Assembly (NCBI RefSeq): GCF_020524165.1
Contig: NZ_JAIVKU010000004.1
Span: 1,076,276 to 1,140,275 of the forward strand
Source of the DNA: Guptibacillus hwajinpoensis
GTDB taxonomy: Bacteria; Bacillota; Bacilli; Bacillales; Guptibacillaceae
Length of the DNA: 64,000 nt
Direction: 5' to 3'
Shown here: piece after piece, positions 10,173-20,582 of the stretch
How positions within the stretch are numbered: the stretch's first letter is position 1
Layout of the letters: each line of letters opens with the position of its first letter
The notes under the pieces: model-generated
The model's input: the letters and a program-made list of their open reading frames with translations, nothing else
Told to the model about the DNA's origin: nothing
Databases searched by the model: none
Program-made: the position numbers and the translations under genes

Positions 10173-11315
10173 TTAGCGACGGTTTCGTTTACGATTACGC
10201 AAGAACGTAGGGATGTCCAATGTGTCATTGGATTCGTCAGCGCGCGCGCCAAATTTAGATGGTTCAGGCTGTACTTCTTCTTCTTCATGCTTAGGTTGCT
10301 GAATCGGAGCGCTTTGCTTCGACTGAGCTGAAGGACGTGGAACCGTCTTTTTCTTGTTTTCATTCTCGTCAAATCCTGTCGCAATGACAGTAACGAGAAT
10401 TTCGTCTTTTAAATCTTCATTAATAACAGAACCGAAAATCATGTTCACATTCTCATCAGATGCAGAAGAAACGATATCAGCCGCTTCGTTCACTTCATAA
10501 AGACTCAAGTTAGATCCACCCGTAATGTTCATTAGAACACCTTTGGCACCATCAATCGATGTTTCAAGAAGTGGACTGGATATAGCCTTCTTGGCAGCCT
10601 CAGAAGCGCGATTTTCCCCAGTTGCAATACCGATACCCATTAGTGCAGAACCTCGTTCTGTCATGATGGTCTTAACATCGGCAAAGTCAAGGTTAATGAG
10701 TCCTGGTACGGCAATAAGGTCAGAAATACCTTGAACACCCTGACGAAGAACGTTGTCCGCTTCACGGAACGCTTCAAGCATTGGCGTATTCTTGTCTACG
10801 ATTTCGAGTAGACGATCGTTAGGGATAACAATTAACGTATCGACTTTTTCTTTCAGCATGGCAATACCAGTTACAGCTTGTGTTGAACGTTTCTTACCTT
10901 CAAAGGTAAACGGGCGTGTTACAACACCTACGGTTAAAGCGCCAAGCTCTTTTGCGATTTCAGCAATAACGGGTGCTGCTCCAGTACCTGTTCCGCCACC
11001 CATTCCTGCCGTGACAAATACCATATCCGCACCGCTTAATGCTTCCTGGATCTGTTCTTTGCTTTCTTCAGCAGCTTTCTTACCAATCTCAGGATTAGCT
11101 CCAGCTCCAAGACCTCTTGTTAATTTACCACCAATTTGCATCTTCACCTCTGCCTTTGCAAGGTTTAATGCCTGTGCATCCGTGTTAACGGCAATAAATT
11201 CAACACCTTGTACACCATTTTCAATCATACGATTTACAGCGTTGCTTCCGCCTCCGCCGACACCGATTACTTTTATCTGTGCTAATTGTTCCATATTCAT
11301 ATCAAACTCTAACAT
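10173..11315 (-). CDS. ftsZ: cell-division GTPase FtsZ
   Basis: 380-residue tubulin-like GTPase that forms the Z ring. The GTP signature [12 protein letters not shown] is near residue 105, the N-terminal loop [17 protein letters not shown] starts at 13, and the T7 synergy loop [11 protein letters not shown] is near 207. A polar linker of about 50 residues (from about 315) leads to the conserved C-terminal peptide [10 protein letters not shown] that binds FtsA, SepF and EzrA. The ATG follows AGGAGG, 30 bp after ftsA. Confidence 0.99.
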   Translation of the reverse strand: MLEFDMNMEQLAQIKVIGVGGGGSNAVNRMIENGVQGVEFIAVNTDAQALNLAKAEVKMQIGGKLTRGLGAGANPEIGKKAAEESKEQIQEALSGADMVFVTAGMGGGTGTGAAPVIAEIAKELGALTVGVVTRPFTFEGKKRSTQAVTGIAMLKEKVDTLIVIPNDRLLEIVDKNTPMLEAFREADNVLRQGVQGISDLIAVPGLINLDFADVKTIMTERGSALMGIGIATGENRASEAAKKAISSPLLETSIDGAKGVLMNITGGSNLSLYEVNEAADIVSSASDENVNMIFGSVINEDLKDEILVTVIATGFDENENKKKTVPRPSAQSKQSAPIQQPKHEEEEVQPEPSKFGARADESNDTLDIPTFLRNRKRNRR

Positions 11316-11345
11316 CTCAGGTCCTCCTAATCTTGTAATAGCCCT

Positions 11346-12626
11346 TTATTCAACAAATAGATTAAAGAAATTCTTCACTTTCTCTTTCATACCTGGTGAA
11401 GAAGATTTCTCACCTGGTTGAGGTTCGGCTTTTGTTCTACGCTTGGGCTTCACTTCTTCTTCAGGGTTAAGTGATGCTGCCACTTCTTTGCCCTGAATCT
11501 TCACGTTTTTATACGTGAATTGGATAAGACCAATGCCAGTTGTATATTGCGGTTCGCGTACGCCGATATAGTCAGGGACAGCAACACGTACGTTATGCTG
11601 CAGAATTTCACGAGCAAGTTCTAGTACGCCATCCATCCCGACCATACCACCGGTTAGAACAAATCCGCCCGGCAATTCACGAATTCCCATTCGCTTAATT
11701 TCGTCTTCAATCAATTCTAACATCTCTTCGATCCGAGGTTCTATAATATGAGCTAATTCGTACTGATTAAATTCTTGTTCAGCCGAACTGCCAATAGTCG
11801 ATACAGTGAAAGCTTCCTCTTCTGAAGCAAGATCAACGAAAGCATTGCCGTGCTTAATCTTAATCCGCTCAGCTTCTTCAGTCGTTGTTCTAAGTCCTAT
11901 CGAAATATCTTTTGTTACATGATCGCCACCAATTTGTAGAACAGATGTGGCTTTCAGGTTCCCTTCTTCAAAGATGGAAATCGTAGTAGAACCAGCGCCC
12001 ATGTTAACGAGAGCTACGCCTAAATTACGCTCATCTTTTGATAAAGCCATTGATCCACATGCAAGCGGTTGTAGACAAATATCAGCAATTTCAAGACCCG
12101 CTTTTTCCACGCATCTTAACAAATTATGTAATACTGTTTTAGAACCTGTAATGATTGTCCCTTCCATTTCCAGGCGAACACCAATCATACCACGCGGATC
12201 CGTAATGCCATCCAGTCCATCGACAACGAACTGCCCTGGAATGACATCAATAATTTCTCGCTCAGGAGGGATAGAAACAACCTGTGCTGCATCAATTACT
12301 CTAGCAATATCTTCATCATGAATTTCACGATCCTCACTTGATACCGCCACTACCCCATGACAGGGCTGTAGCTGAACGTGATTGCCGTTAATCCCCACAA
12401 TCACAGAACGAACTGATAAACCTACCATTCTTTCTGCGTTTTCTACTGCCTGTTTAATTGAACGAACAGTTTCATCTATATCCACAATCGATCCTTTGCG
12501 AATTCCATCGGAAGGCGCACTGCCAACTCCTAGAATATTTAAAGAATCGTTCGTCATCTGGCCAATGATTACTTTCACATTGGATGTACCGATGTCTAGA
12601 CTCACATAAATCTCATTGCTGTTCAT
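11346..12626 (-). CDS. ftsA: cell-division protein FtsA
   Basis: 426-residue actin-like ATPase that ties FtsZ to the membrane. The phosphate-1 motif is SLDIGTSNVKVIIG near residue 9, followed by the 1C domain typical of FtsA and the adenosine motif LTGGMVGMDGVLELA near 310. The C-terminus KEKVKNFFNLFVE is the amphipathic membrane-targeting helix. A Lys/Glu-rich linker precedes it. ATG start with GGAGG; co-transcribed with ftsZ. Confidence 0.98.
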   Translation of the reverse strand: MNSNEIYVSLDIGTSNVKVIIGQMTNDSLNILGVGSAPSDGIRKGSIVDIDETVRSIKQAVENAERMVGLSVRSVIVGINGNHVQLQPCHGVVAVSSEDREIHDEDIARVIDAAQVVSIPPEREIIDVIPGQFVVDGLDGITDPRGMIGVRLEMEGTIITGSKTVLHNLLRCVEKAGLEIADICLQPLACGSMALSKDERNLGVALVNMGAGSTTISIFEEGNLKATSVLQIGGDHVTKDISIGLRTTTEEAERIKIKHGNAFVDLASEEEAFTVSTIGSSAEQEFNQYELAHIIEPRIEEMLELIEDEIKRMGIRELPGGFVLTGGMVGMDGVLELAREILQHNVRVAVPDYIGVREPQYTTGIGLIQFTYKNVKIQGKEVAASLNPEEEVKPKRRTKAEPQPGEKSSSPGMKEKVKNFFNLFVE

Positions 12627-13100
12627 TCTCCTGGCACCTCCTTCAAAATGCTACCATGTTCAGGTATTAATAGTTTCTCTATAATAGGGTTGAAAAAATG
12701 TCCAACACCTTTATATACACAACATTGATTTGATTTAAACTTCCTCAAGTCTTGCGTCATGAAGTCCCGGGAAGAATGTGATATAAGGACTCTATTCCAC
12801 AAATCCGGTTATTTCCCTTCTTTTATACGAGAATTACTCTTATTTTTTTGGGTAACAAACCCCTACTCTCCTCGCTTACTTTCTATTATTAAGAGGAGTC
12901 AGTCTAAAGCAGTGCGTAAGTATTAGTCTACACCATGTGAAAGCAGTAGAAAAGTCACTGTTTCACGTATTTAAAAGAAATTCGTTGTTTTCTTCCATTC
13001 TGCTATGTTATTTAGTGGTTTTCTGTGCGATACCCTGCTTATAACCGTTCGTTGATGAAGCTGATTCCCTGTCCATTAGAACAAGTATTATCAAACATTT
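12627..13100 (-). other. 474-bp gap between divIB and ftsA
   Basis: No reading frame of useful length with a ribosome site is seen on the minus strand. B. subtilis carries ylxW, ylxX and sbp here; none can be recognised. The gap holds a likely ftsA promoter near its left end and a short hairpin at about 12849-12862 whose flanking T tract is on the wrong side for a terminator. There is no visible divIB terminator. Confidence 0.6.
12678..12705 (-). promoter_or_regulatory. probable ftsAZ promoter
   Basis: TTGGAC (12700-12705) and TATAGA (12678-12683) are spaced by 16 nt on the minus strand, about 50 nt before the ftsA start. It is a reasonable SigA-type match. B. subtilis has several promoters before ftsA, including a SigH one, which I could not identify here. 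Confidence 0.45.
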
Positions 13101-13886
13101 TTATGAAGTCTCTTTTTTCTTTTCCTCATCCGCTGGAGCACCTTCGTATGGCTCAAGCCAACTCCCCTCATTCAAATAAAGGATTCCTTTGGCTTTCCCT
13201 TTCAACTTCTCAACGATTAAAGGGTAACTATTCATCTTCTCAGCAAAATCCGCAATGCTTGTTTTCACTTCATAGCCATCCGTCATATAGAGTGTTAAGT
13301 TAAACGCTTTATCTCCGTCTGGTGTGTAGTGAATCTCGGAAATACGATTAATAATACTTAAGTTTACCTTTCGAAGCTCACCAGCCATATCAGATAACTC
13401 TGTACTTTGATTCCACTGCATCAAAATCGGAGCGCTTACTGGTGTGTCCCCTTTAGGAAGTGAATCAAGAATCGCCCCTGATTGTAGAATAGGGAAATAT
13501 TGACTTCCCTTTTTCAAGTAAGCGACACGCGCATTCTCAACTACCTCCACTTTTGCTGTCACAGGGAAATGTCTTGTAACAGTGACATCCGCAATCTCTT
13601 TCGACTGCTCTATCTTCTCCTCAACTTTCTCTTTGTTTAAATTCCAAAAGCTTACGCTATTATCAAGCTCGCTCAATTGAATGATTTCTTTATCAGAAAC
13701 GTAATTGTTGCCAGAAACTTCAACGTTCCGAATATGACTTAAGGAAGATTGGAAGTATATGATCAGCAAAATTAAAAAGAAAAAGATTGATAGATATACG
13801 ACCAACCTTCGATTAGCGCGCTGCTTCCGTTGCGCTTTCAGTGTGGGGATCCGGTCTTCAATTGTTACAACTTTGCGATCTTCCAT
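13101..13886 (-). CDS. divIB: cell-division protein DivIB (FtsQ family)
   Basis: 261-residue bitopic membrane protein of the divisome that works with FtsL and DivIC. A basic cytoplasmic tail (to about residue 30) is followed by one membrane helix (RLVVYLSIFFFLILLIIYFQ), a POTRA domain beginning IRNVEVSGNNYVSDKEII, and a beta domain. The C-terminus is charged. I start at the ATG ending at 13886, which has GGAGGCAAGACA upstream; an upstream in-frame extension lacks a ribosome site. It stands alone, without the murG and murB genes that precede it in B. subtilis. Confidence 0.94.
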   Translation of the reverse strand: MEDRKVVTIEDRIPTLKAQRKQRANRRLVVYLSIFFFLILLIIYFQSSLSHIRNVEVSGNNYVSDKEIIQLSELDNSVSFWNLNKEKVEEKIEQSKEIADVTVTRHFPVTAKVEVVENARVAYLKKGSQYFPILQSGAILDSLPKGDTPVSAPILMQWNQSTELSDMAGELRKVNLSIINRISEIHYTPDGDKAFNLTLYMTDGYEVKTSIADFAEKMNSYPLIVEKLKGKAKGILYLNEGSWLEPYEGAPADEEKKKETS

Positions 13887-13995
13887 TGTCTTGCCTCCGT
13901 CTCCGGTAATTGAACTTCTGTCTACCCTTAAGATGTAAAAATGCTTATCATGGCAACCGAACGGCATGATCCAGCAGTTAGTTCTTATTTCAATC

Positions 13996-14004
13996 ATTAT
14001 AGCA
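13996..14004 (-). promoter_or_regulatory. extended -10 promoter of divIB
   Basis: The minus strand reads TGCTATAAT, a perfect TATAAT with the TGN extension, about 105 nt before the divIB start and downstream of the spoVE terminator. No good -35 is seen, which is acceptable for an extended -10 promoter. Confidence 0.55.
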
Positions 14005-14130
14005 TAAGTTTGACGCTTATTATCCACTTGAAGGAAATTCATCCCAGAGAAATATTATGATGCTTCTATAAGGAACTTTATCTTTTATCTATAAGGATTC
14101 CTCTACGAAAAGTGCCTAAATACAGTAAAG

Positions 14131-14157
14131 AAAAAAGCGCTCAGATATGAGCGCTTT
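14131..14157 (-). terminator. spoVE terminator
   Basis: A 10-bp perfect stem AAAGCGCTCA/TGAGCGCTTT with a 4-nt loop is followed on the minus strand by TTTC. It ends the mur/spoVE transcript and separates it from divIB. Confidence 0.9.
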
Positions 14158-14174
14158 AAGGCCGTCGTTTCCAT

Positions 14175-15275
14175 TTAAAACTTTGCGTAACGACTTATAT
14201 TTAGTAAAACCCCCATCGCAACAAGCATCAGGGTTAACGAAGAGCCACCATAGCTCAGAAAAGGTAAAGTAATCCCAGTTACTGGCATTAAGCCAGTTAC
14301 AACACCGATATTAATCATCACTTGAATCGCAAGCATCCCAATTATCCCCACTGCCAGAAGACTTCCAAACAAATCCGGTGCCCGTAAAGCTATACGTATT
14401 CCTCTCCAAAGAAGGAGAGCAAACAATAGTATGACAAAGGTTCCGCCGATAAACCCCAGTTCTTCTGATAGAATAGCAAAGATAAAGTCCGTTTGCGGTT
14501 CTGGTAAATAATAAAACTTCTGTCTACTCTGTCCAAGACCAAGTCCCATTAAACCACCGGGACCAATCGCATAAAGAGACTGAATAATTTGGAAGCCGCT
14601 ACCTAATGGGTCACTCCACGGATCCAGATAAGAAGTAATCCTAGCAATTCGGTATGGTGCAGACAATATCAGCACTGCAAAACCTGCTAAACCGAGCATG
14701 CCTAGCCAAACGAAATGGGCGATTCTTGCACCTGATATAAAGATCATGACAACACACGTTCCAACCATCACCGCACCTGTACCAAGGTCCGGTTGAAGCA
14801 TAATCATACCAAAAGCAATAAAAACAAGACCAAGCGATGGAACTAGACCCTTTTTAAATGATGTGATTCGCTTCTGATTTTCAGATAAGAATTTTGCAAG
14901 AAATGCAATCATCGCAAGCTTAGTAAACTCAGACGGTTGAATCGAAAACGCACCAACGCCAAGCCAGCTTCTCGCTCCTCCTCGAACGAGGCCCACGCCA
15001 GGAATAAGGACCAGGATGAGCAGAATGAAGCAGATCAGCACCCCTACTTTAGACCACGTCCGCCACGTCCAATATTCTACGTTCATAACGAAGAACATGG
15101 CAGCCACACCTACCCCTGCAAAAAGAAGCTGTCTTTTTGCAAAGAAAAACGCATCGTCAAATTTATAGGAGGCCCACACGGCGCTTGCGCTGTAAACCAT
15201 GATTAATCCAATTGCTAACAGGACGAGTGTTGCAGTTAAAAAGACCAGGTCTGGCGTTGATTTGGTTTTCGGCAA
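14175..15275 (-). CDS. spoVE: SpoVE, SEDS-family glycosyltransferase of the spore cortex
   Basis: Polytopic SEDS protein (about ten helices) that polymerises glycan for the spore cortex with its partner SpoVD. Signatures include VYSASAVWASYKFDDAFFFA, IQPSEFTKLAMIAFLAKF, PEPQTDFIFAILSEELGFIG and LPFLSYGGSSLTLMLVAMG. I start at TTG 15275 (366 residues, the B. subtilis length) because GGAG is 10 nt upstream; GTG at 15284 is only 1 nt from it. The SpoVE assignment rests on position after murD and close identity; ftsW is a separate gene at the right end. Confidence 0.95.
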   Translation of the reverse strand: MPKTKSTPDLVFLTATLVLLAIGLIMVYSASAVWASYKFDDAFFFAKRQLLFAGVGVAAMFFVMNVEYWTWRTWSKVGVLICFILLILVLIPGVGLVRGGARSWLGVGAFSIQPSEFTKLAMIAFLAKFLSENQKRITSFKKGLVPSLGLVFIAFGMIMLQPDLGTGAVMVGTCVVMIFISGARIAHFVWLGMLGLAGFAVLILSAPYRIARITSYLDPWSDPLGSGFQIIQSLYAIGPGGLMGLGLGQSRQKFYYLPEPQTDFIFAILSEELGFIGGTFVILLFALLLWRGIRIALRAPDLFGSLLAVGIIGMLAIQVMINIGVVTGLMPVTGITLPFLSYGGSSLTLMLVAMGVLLNISRYAKF

Positions 15276-15342
15276 TAGACCCACACTCCGTTACGTCGAT
15301 TTTACCTAACCGAACTTACCGGATAAGCAAGACAACCCCTCA

Positions 15343-16683
15343 TTAGAGTCTATGCATTGCCTCGATAAAGATGTCTCCTCGTTCTTCAAACGTTTTGAAC
15401 TGATCCCAGCTTGCGCACGCTGGTGATAGAAGAATAACATCTCCCGTTTCGGATAGATCATACGCTGTTGAAACAGCTTCTTCTACATTATCGACAACTG
15501 TAACAGAATTCAGTCCTGCTTCATTGGCCGTCCCCTTCAATTTTGGAGCCGTTTGGCCGAACGTAATGAGATGCTTTACTTTTGATTTAAAGTAGGTGGA
15601 TAAATCATCGAAGCCATTTCCGCGATCCAGTCCACCTGCAAGAAGAATGACAGGCTTATCGAATGAATCCAACGCTTTTTTTGTCGCGATTGAGTTCGTT
15701 GCTTTTGAATCGTTGAAGAATTTCCGACCACTCACTTCACCAACAAATTGGAGCCGATGTTTCACGCCGTGAAAATTGGTAAGTTCCTCATAAATTTTTT
15801 CATTCGAAACACCAGATAACTTCGCTACCGCAATAGCAGCAAGCGTGTTTTCAATATTTTGTTTCATCGAAAGCTCATCAATTTTAATTACTTTCTCCTC
15901 TTTAAAAACGATCCATCCACCCTCGATACTAACTCCGGCATCGAGTTTTTTTGTAGCAGAGAATGGAACTAACGAAGCTTTTGATGCTTCAGCAAACGAA
16001 GAAACTAGCGAATCATCTGCATTATAAACGGCAAAATCCTCACTCGTTTGATTTCGGAACATACGTGCTTTCGCTGCCGCATAAGCGTCCTTTGTACCAT
16101 GGTAATCAAGGTGCGCTTCATAAATATTAAGTAGCACGGAAATGTGCGGATGGAAATTGACTGTTCCTTGTAGTTGAAAGCTTGATAGCTCCGTCACAAG
16201 CGTTTGATCTGGTGTTGCTTCGGCAGCTACTTCACAGACAACCGTGCCGATATTACCAGCAACGATTGGATTAGCCGGCGTATCATGTAATAGTTGACCG
16301 ATTAATGTCGTTGTCGTTGTTTTTCCGTTTGAACCAGTAATCGCAATAAATGGTGCTTCAGAAACCTCACCAGCAATCTCTACTTCTGTTACGATCGGAA
16401 TATTTTTCTTACCTGCTTCTACAAGAAGCGGATTTTGATAAGGAATACCAGGGTTTTTGACAATCAAGTCAATCCCCTCAAGTAGTTCGAGCGGATGTCC
16501 CCCACCAATCACTCTAAACCCTAACTGCTGAAGTTCTACTGCTTTTGGGTTGTTTGCAACTTCCTCTCGATCATTCACTGTAACGGTTGCGCCAAGAGAG
16601 CGAAGCAATTTGGCTGCAGCAAAACCGCTTTTCGCTATACCTAATACGAGTACTGATTTATTTTCATAGTTTACCTTTTTCAT
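15343..16683 (-). CDS. murD: UDP-N-acetylmuramoylalanine--D-glutamate ligase
   Basis: 446-residue Mur ligase that adds D-Glu to UDP-MurNAc-L-Ala. An N-terminal nucleotide-binding fold (VLVLGIAKSGFAAAKLL) precedes the ATP loop [14 protein letters not shown] near residue 115, and the C-terminal domain has LLAGGLDRGNGFDDL and LLSPACASWDQFKTFEERG. I start at the ATG that overlaps the mraY stop by one base, with AGGTG 8 nt upstream; the GTG at 16692 is too close to that site. Confidence 0.97.
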   Translation of the reverse strand: MKKVNYENKSVLVLGIAKSGFAAAKLLRSLGATVTVNDREEVANNPKAVELQQLGFRVIGGGHPLELLEGIDLIVKNPGIPYQNPLLVEAGKKNIPIVTEVEIAGEVSEAPFIAITGSNGKTTTTTLIGQLLHDTPANPIVAGNIGTVVCEVAAEATPDQTLVTELSSFQLQGTVNFHPHISVLLNIYEAHLDYHGTKDAYAAAKARMFRNQTSEDFAVYNADDSLVSSFAEASKASLVPFSATKKLDAGVSIEGGWIVFKEEKVIKIDELSMKQNIENTLAAIAVAKLSGVSNEKIYEELTNFHGVKHRLQFVGEVSGRKFFNDSKATNSIATKKALDSFDKPVILLAGGLDRGNGFDDLSTYFKSKVKHLITFGQTAPKLKGTANEAGLNSVTVVDNVEEAVSTAYDLSETGDVILLSPACASWDQFKTFEERGDIFIEAMHRL

Positions 16684-17657
16684 TACATCCACACCTCAAG
16701 ATAGATTCCAAACGCTGCACAGATTAACCCTACTGTCCAGAATGTAGCGACTACGCGCCATTCTGTCCAACCAGAAAGTTCATAGTGGTGATGAAGCGGG
16801 CTCATTTTAAACACGCGCTTCCCTGTTGTTTTAAATGAGGCAACTTGAATAATCACTGACAATGTTTCAATGACAAAGACGCCACCAACGATCACAAGCA
16901 GGAGCTCAAGCTTGGTCATAATGGCAACAGCGGCAAGCGCTCCACCAAGAGCAAGCGACCCGGTATCACCCATGAATACTTTTGCTGGGTGGGCATTAAA
17001 AACAAGAAACCCGAGAACTGCTCCAACAACACTTACTGAGAAAATAGCTACGTCATACATATAAACTGCAGCTGCTAAAATGGCAAAAGCACCAAAAGCA
17101 ATCGCTGCTGTACCAGCGACAAGACCATCTAAACCGTCAGTTAAATTCACCGCATTGGAAGCACCAACCAGCATCACAAACAGTAGAACAACATATCCTA
17201 CGCCAATATCAAAACTAATTTCTGTACCAGGAACCCGAATAGCCGTATCAAATCCAATTGTTCTTAAACCAAAATAAACGAGAATGGCAATAACCATTTG
17301 ACCTAGTAGCTTCTGCTTGGAAGTTAAGCCAAGGTTTCGTTTTTTCACTACTTTAATAAAATCATCTAAAAAGCCAATGAGACCATATCCAACAGTCACA
17401 AACAAAAGCAGCCAAATTTGAGTTGAAATTTCATCATATTTTAATGCAATAATGACGGTACCTAGAATAATCGCGAGAATAATAATTAAGCCACCCATAG
17501 TTGGTGTACCAGATTTCTTCTGGTGTGATTTTGGTCCTTCTTCCCGAATACTCTGTCCAAATTTAAGTCTTCTTAAATAAGGAATAAATACCGGTGATAC
17601 AAGCACCGCTATAATAAAAGATGTTAGCAAACTAAAAATTAATAATTGTTCAATCAC
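16683..17657 (-). CDS. mraY: phospho-N-acetylmuramoyl-pentapeptide transferase MraY
   Basis: 324-residue integral membrane enzyme forming lipid I from UDP-MurNAc-pentapeptide and undecaprenyl phosphate. The catalytic aspartates lie in [14 protein letters not shown], the magnesium-site region in [15 protein letters not shown] and [15 protein letters not shown], and the histidine motif is [12 protein letters not shown]. About ten membrane helices. GTG start after AAGGAGGCAG. Twelve bp after murF. Confidence 0.98.
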   Translation of the reverse strand: MIEQLLIFSLLTSFIIAVLVSPVFIPYLRRLKFGQSIREEGPKSHQKKSGTPTMGGLIIILAIILGTVIIALKYDEISTQIWLLLFVTVGYGLIGFLDDFIKVVKKRNLGLTSKQKLLGQMVIAILVYFGLRTIGFDTAIRVPGTEISFDIGVGYVVLLFVMLVGASNAVNLTDGLDGLVAGTAAIAFGAFAILAAAVYMYDVAIFSVSVVGAVLGFLVFNAHPAKVFMGDTGSLALGGALAAVAIMTKLELLLVIVGGVFVIETLSVIIQVASFKTTGKRVFKMSPLHHHYELSGWTEWRVVATFWTVGLICAAFGIYLEVWM

Positions 17658-17669
17658 TGTACTGCCTCC

Positions 17670-19025
17670 TTATGATTCTTTCCCTAATGCCTGTAGTATG
17701 GTTTCGAGTCCTAGTCCTCTTGATGCTTTTAATAAAACAGCTGTTTGATCATCAAGTCGACCCGATAAATAGGATGCGGCATCTTCTTTGTTGTCAAAGG
17801 AAACAGCAGGTACTTGCGTTTCATTTTCCTTCATCCCATCATAAATCCATTTTGCTTTGTCACCAACGGTAATCACTTCTGTAATCGATGGTTTTACTGA
17901 GGTTGCAATGTCCCTGTGAAGAAATTCTTCCTGATCGCCAAGTTCATACATATCCCCAAGAATAGCGATTTTTTTATTAAACCCTTCTAATTCAGCGAGC
18001 GTTTCTAATGCTGCTTTCATTGAAGTTGGACTTGCGTTATACGCATCGTTAATAATGAGCGCACCGGTGGATAATCGAAATTGTTCAAGCCTCATTCCAG
18101 TTAATTTTAAGGAAGAGAGAGATTGTCGAATTTGGTCATCCGTCATCCCAAGCCTTCTTGCAGAAGCAATGCTATATACGGCGTTTTTAATATTATGTTT
18201 ACCTAATAATGAAATTTCGAACGGCTCTTTTTCATTTTTTAGTGTAAACACATAACCATTTTCTCGCTTTTCTACGTGATCAATTTGAAGCTCATTATTG
18301 TCTTCGTAGCCGCATGAAATCACGTTTTTATGAGTTGGCGTTAGCAATGGCTCATCACCATCAATGACGAGTACGCCATCAGACTTGAGTCCTTCAGCTA
18401 TCTCCATCTTTGCTTTAGCAATATTTTCACGGCTACCAAGTTGAAGTAAATGTGACTCACCAATATTTGTAATAACTGCTACATCAGGTTGTGCGATTTG
18501 GGTTAGAAGTGAAATTTCTCCAAGTCCACTCATGCCCATTTCTAAAATCAACACATCGGTGTCTTCAGGCATCGCAAGCACAGTCATTGGCAGACCCCAA
18601 TGATTGTTTAAATTCCCTTGTGTTTTAAACGTTTTATACTTTGGACTAAGTACAGCTTCAAGCATATCTTTCACAGTTGTTTTTCCGTTACTTCCAGTAA
18701 CTCCAATGACATAGGGTTTTTGCTGTTTAAGTACCTGTTTCGCGAGTTCTTGAAAGCCGACAGTCGTATCGTCTACTTCATAAACATTGATTTTGCCTTC
18801 CAAGTCTTTAGGAAAAGGCTTGTTTTTCTCCCAAAGTGTTCCCGTCGCTCCATTAACGATCGCGGCATCAATAAATCGATGGCCATCAAATACTTCACCC
18901 ACGATTGGAACGAATAGTTTATTGGTACAATCCCTACGCGTATCCGTCGCCACACCTTCAAAGACCAGTTCGTGATCAACTGGTCCATGACTGATTTCGT
19001 TTAGTAATTTCGATGAGAATTTCAT
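17670..19025 (-). CDS. murF: UDP-N-acetylmuramoyl-tripeptide--D-alanyl-D-alanine ligase
   Basis: 451-residue Mur ligase completing the pentapeptide. The ATP loop is [18 protein letters not shown] near residue 110, [10 protein letters not shown] and [13 protein letters not shown] are MurF-typical, and [15 protein letters not shown] lies in the C-terminal half. Its ATG overlaps the murE stop as ATGA, with AAAGGAGCG inside the end of murE. Confidence 0.97.
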   Translation of the reverse strand: MKFSSKLLNEISHGPVDHELVFEGVATDTRRDCTNKLFVPIVGEVFDGHRFIDAAIVNGATGTLWEKNKPFPKDLEGKINVYEVDDTTVGFQELAKQVLKQQKPYVIGVTGSNGKTTVKDMLEAVLSPKYKTFKTQGNLNNHWGLPMTVLAMPEDTDVLILEMGMSGLGEISLLTQIAQPDVAVITNIGESHLLQLGSRENIAKAKMEIAEGLKSDGVLVIDGDEPLLTPTHKNVISCGYEDNNELQIDHVEKRENGYVFTLKNEKEPFEISLLGKHNIKNAVYSIASARRLGMTDDQIRQSLSSLKLTGMRLEQFRLSTGALIINDAYNASPTSMKAALETLAELEGFNKKIAILGDMYELGDQEEFLHRDIATSVKPSITEVITVGDKAKWIYDGMKENETQVPAVSFDNKEDAASYLSGRLDDQTAVLLKASRGLGLETILQALGKES

Positions 19026-20485
19026 CCTTTTCGCTCCTTTATGGCTTGACGTGCAATTTGTCGATCATCGAAATCAAGAACTTGATCCCCGACGATTTGA
19101 TAGGTTTCATGACCTTTTCCTGCGATTAGAACAACATCACCATCAACTGCATGTGTAATGGCGTGCTGAATCGCTTCCGAACGATCCGTTATCCTAATAT
19201 AATGACCTTTTACACCTTCAACCATATCGTCTAAAATGAGTTCAGGGTCTTCACTTCGCGGATTATCTGATGTTAAGACGGCTGTATCAGCTAATTCCGT
19301 AGCAATCTTAGCCATAAGTGGTCGTTTCGTTCGATCACGGTCTCCCCCACATCCAACGACTGCAAAAACGTTTCCTTTTGCCATTTCTTTTACAGTTAAT
19401 AAAACATTCTCAAGACTATCCGGTGTATGAGCATAATCAACGATAACAGGGAATTGTTGTCCCTCGTCGACTAGTTCAAAGCGACCAGGTACACCCGCGA
19501 TTTTTTCAAGACTATTTAGAATATGATCTAGTTCCAATCCGTTCGCAAGACATGCAGCGATTGCTGCGAGTGCATTGTATACGCTGAATTTACCTGTAAG
19601 CATCAGTTTAACATCACGAATGTCTTCTGGCGTTAGTAAGCGGAATCTTGTCCCATTTGCAGAAAACGAAATTTCTTCAGCTCGAATATCTGCGTCACGA
19701 TCAATGCCATATCTTAAAATATGCGCTGAAGTCATTTGCTCATATTGAAGAGTAGCATCATCATCTGCGTTAAGTACAGCGACCTTTTTTCTCCCCGTAT
19801 CATATGTATTACCTAATTGTGAAAAAAGAAGACCTTTTGCCTGGCGGTATTCTTCCATCGTCCCATGATAATCTAGATGGTCTTGTGTTAAATTGGTAAA
19901 TACAGCAATATCATAGTCACAACCTCTTACTCGCCCGAGCGTTAAAGCATGAGAAGAAACTTCCATCACGGCCGTATCTACGTTGCTCTCGCGCATTCTT
20001 GCAAATTGTTTTTGAAGCAACAGCGGCTCCGGGGTTGTGTTCTTAGTTTCAAATTCTTCATTGGCTATTTTCATATTAATCGTGCCAATTAATCCTGTTG
20101 TCTGCTTCTTATCGCTGTGAATCTGTTCGATTAAATGAGAAACGGTTGTTTTTCCATTTGTACCTGTAATGCCAATTAATGAAAAAGATTTCGTTGGGTG
20201 CTGATAAAAACAATTGGCAAGTTCTGCGAGAGCACGATGCGCATCTCTAACAAGAATAACTGGCACGGATACAGGAAGTTCTTTTTCTGAAACGAGCGCA
20301 ACAGCCCCCTGTTGAACAGCCTGTTCGGCAAAATCATGCCCATCTACGGTATAACCCGGAATGCAGACGAAAAGACTGCCCTCTGTTACTTCTCGGCTAT
20401 CACTTTCAATCGTGCTGATTTCGGGATTCCCTTTTCCTACCTGCTTATATGTAAGTAATGCATGGAGAAGATCGTGTAATTTCAT
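19022..20485 (-). CDS. murE: UDP-N-acetylmuramoyl-tripeptide synthetase (meso-DAP adding)
   Basis: 487-residue Mur ligase adding the third stem residue. The ATP loop is [15 protein letters not shown] near residue 110 and the substrate motif is DNPRSEDP; the DNPR form indicates meso-diaminopimelate rather than lysine, so the peptidoglycan is predicted to be the A1gamma type. I start at the ATG ending at 20485 with AAAGG upstream rather than the TTG at 20494. The spoVD terminator precedes the gene. Confidence 0.97.
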   Translation of the reverse strand: MKLHDLLHALLTYKQVGKGNPEISTIESDSREVTEGSLFVCIPGYTVDGHDFAEQAVQQGAVALVSEKELPVSVPVILVRDAHRALAELANCFYQHPTKSFSLIGITGTNGKTTVSHLIEQIHSDKKQTTGLIGTINMKIANEEFETKNTTPEPLLLQKQFARMRESNVDTAVMEVSSHALTLGRVRGCDYDIAVFTNLTQDHLDYHGTMEEYRQAKGLLFSQLGNTYDTGRKKVAVLNADDDATLQYEQMTSAHILRYGIDRDADIRAEEISFSANGTRFRLLTPEDIRDVKLMLTGKFSVYNALAAIAACLANGLELDHILNSLEKIAGVPGRFELVDEGQQFPVIVDYAHTPDSLENVLLTVKEMAKGNVFAVVGCGGDRDRTKRPLMAKIATELADTAVLTSDNPRSEDPELILDDMVEGVKGHYIRITDRSEAIQHAITHAVDGDVVLIAGKGHETYQIVGDQVLDFDDRQIARQAIKERKG

Positions 20486-20523
20486 CTCTTTCAAACCTTT
20501 CTAGTTTGCTGACATATTTTCAG

Positions 20524-20556
20524 AAAACAAGCCAAGAGCATACGCCTTGGCTTGTT
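20524..20556 (-). terminator. spoVD terminator
   Basis: A 10-bp perfect stem ACAAGCCAAG/CTTGGCTTGT (20527-20555) with a 9-nt loop is followed on the minus strand by TTTTCTG. It sits between spoVD and murE, so sporulation transcripts of spoVD may end here and murE may need its own promoter or readthrough. Confidence 0.8.
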
Positions 20557-20582
20557 CACTACTTATTGTACTCACCGGTCGC

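Noticed and set aside
10753..11421. Long plus-strand open frame opposite ftsZ
   Set aside because: It is a shadow of the ftsZ coding sequence, has no ribosome site and a composition set by the other strand.
12842..12870. Hairpin GGGT/ACCC upstream of ftsA as a terminator
   Set aside because: On the strand of divIB and ftsA it is followed by A residues, not T, and the stem is only four base pairs.
14175..15275. Calling this gene ftsW or rodA
   Set aside because: Position after murD, the VWASYKFDDAFFFA motif and the separate ftsW beside pycA point to spoVE.
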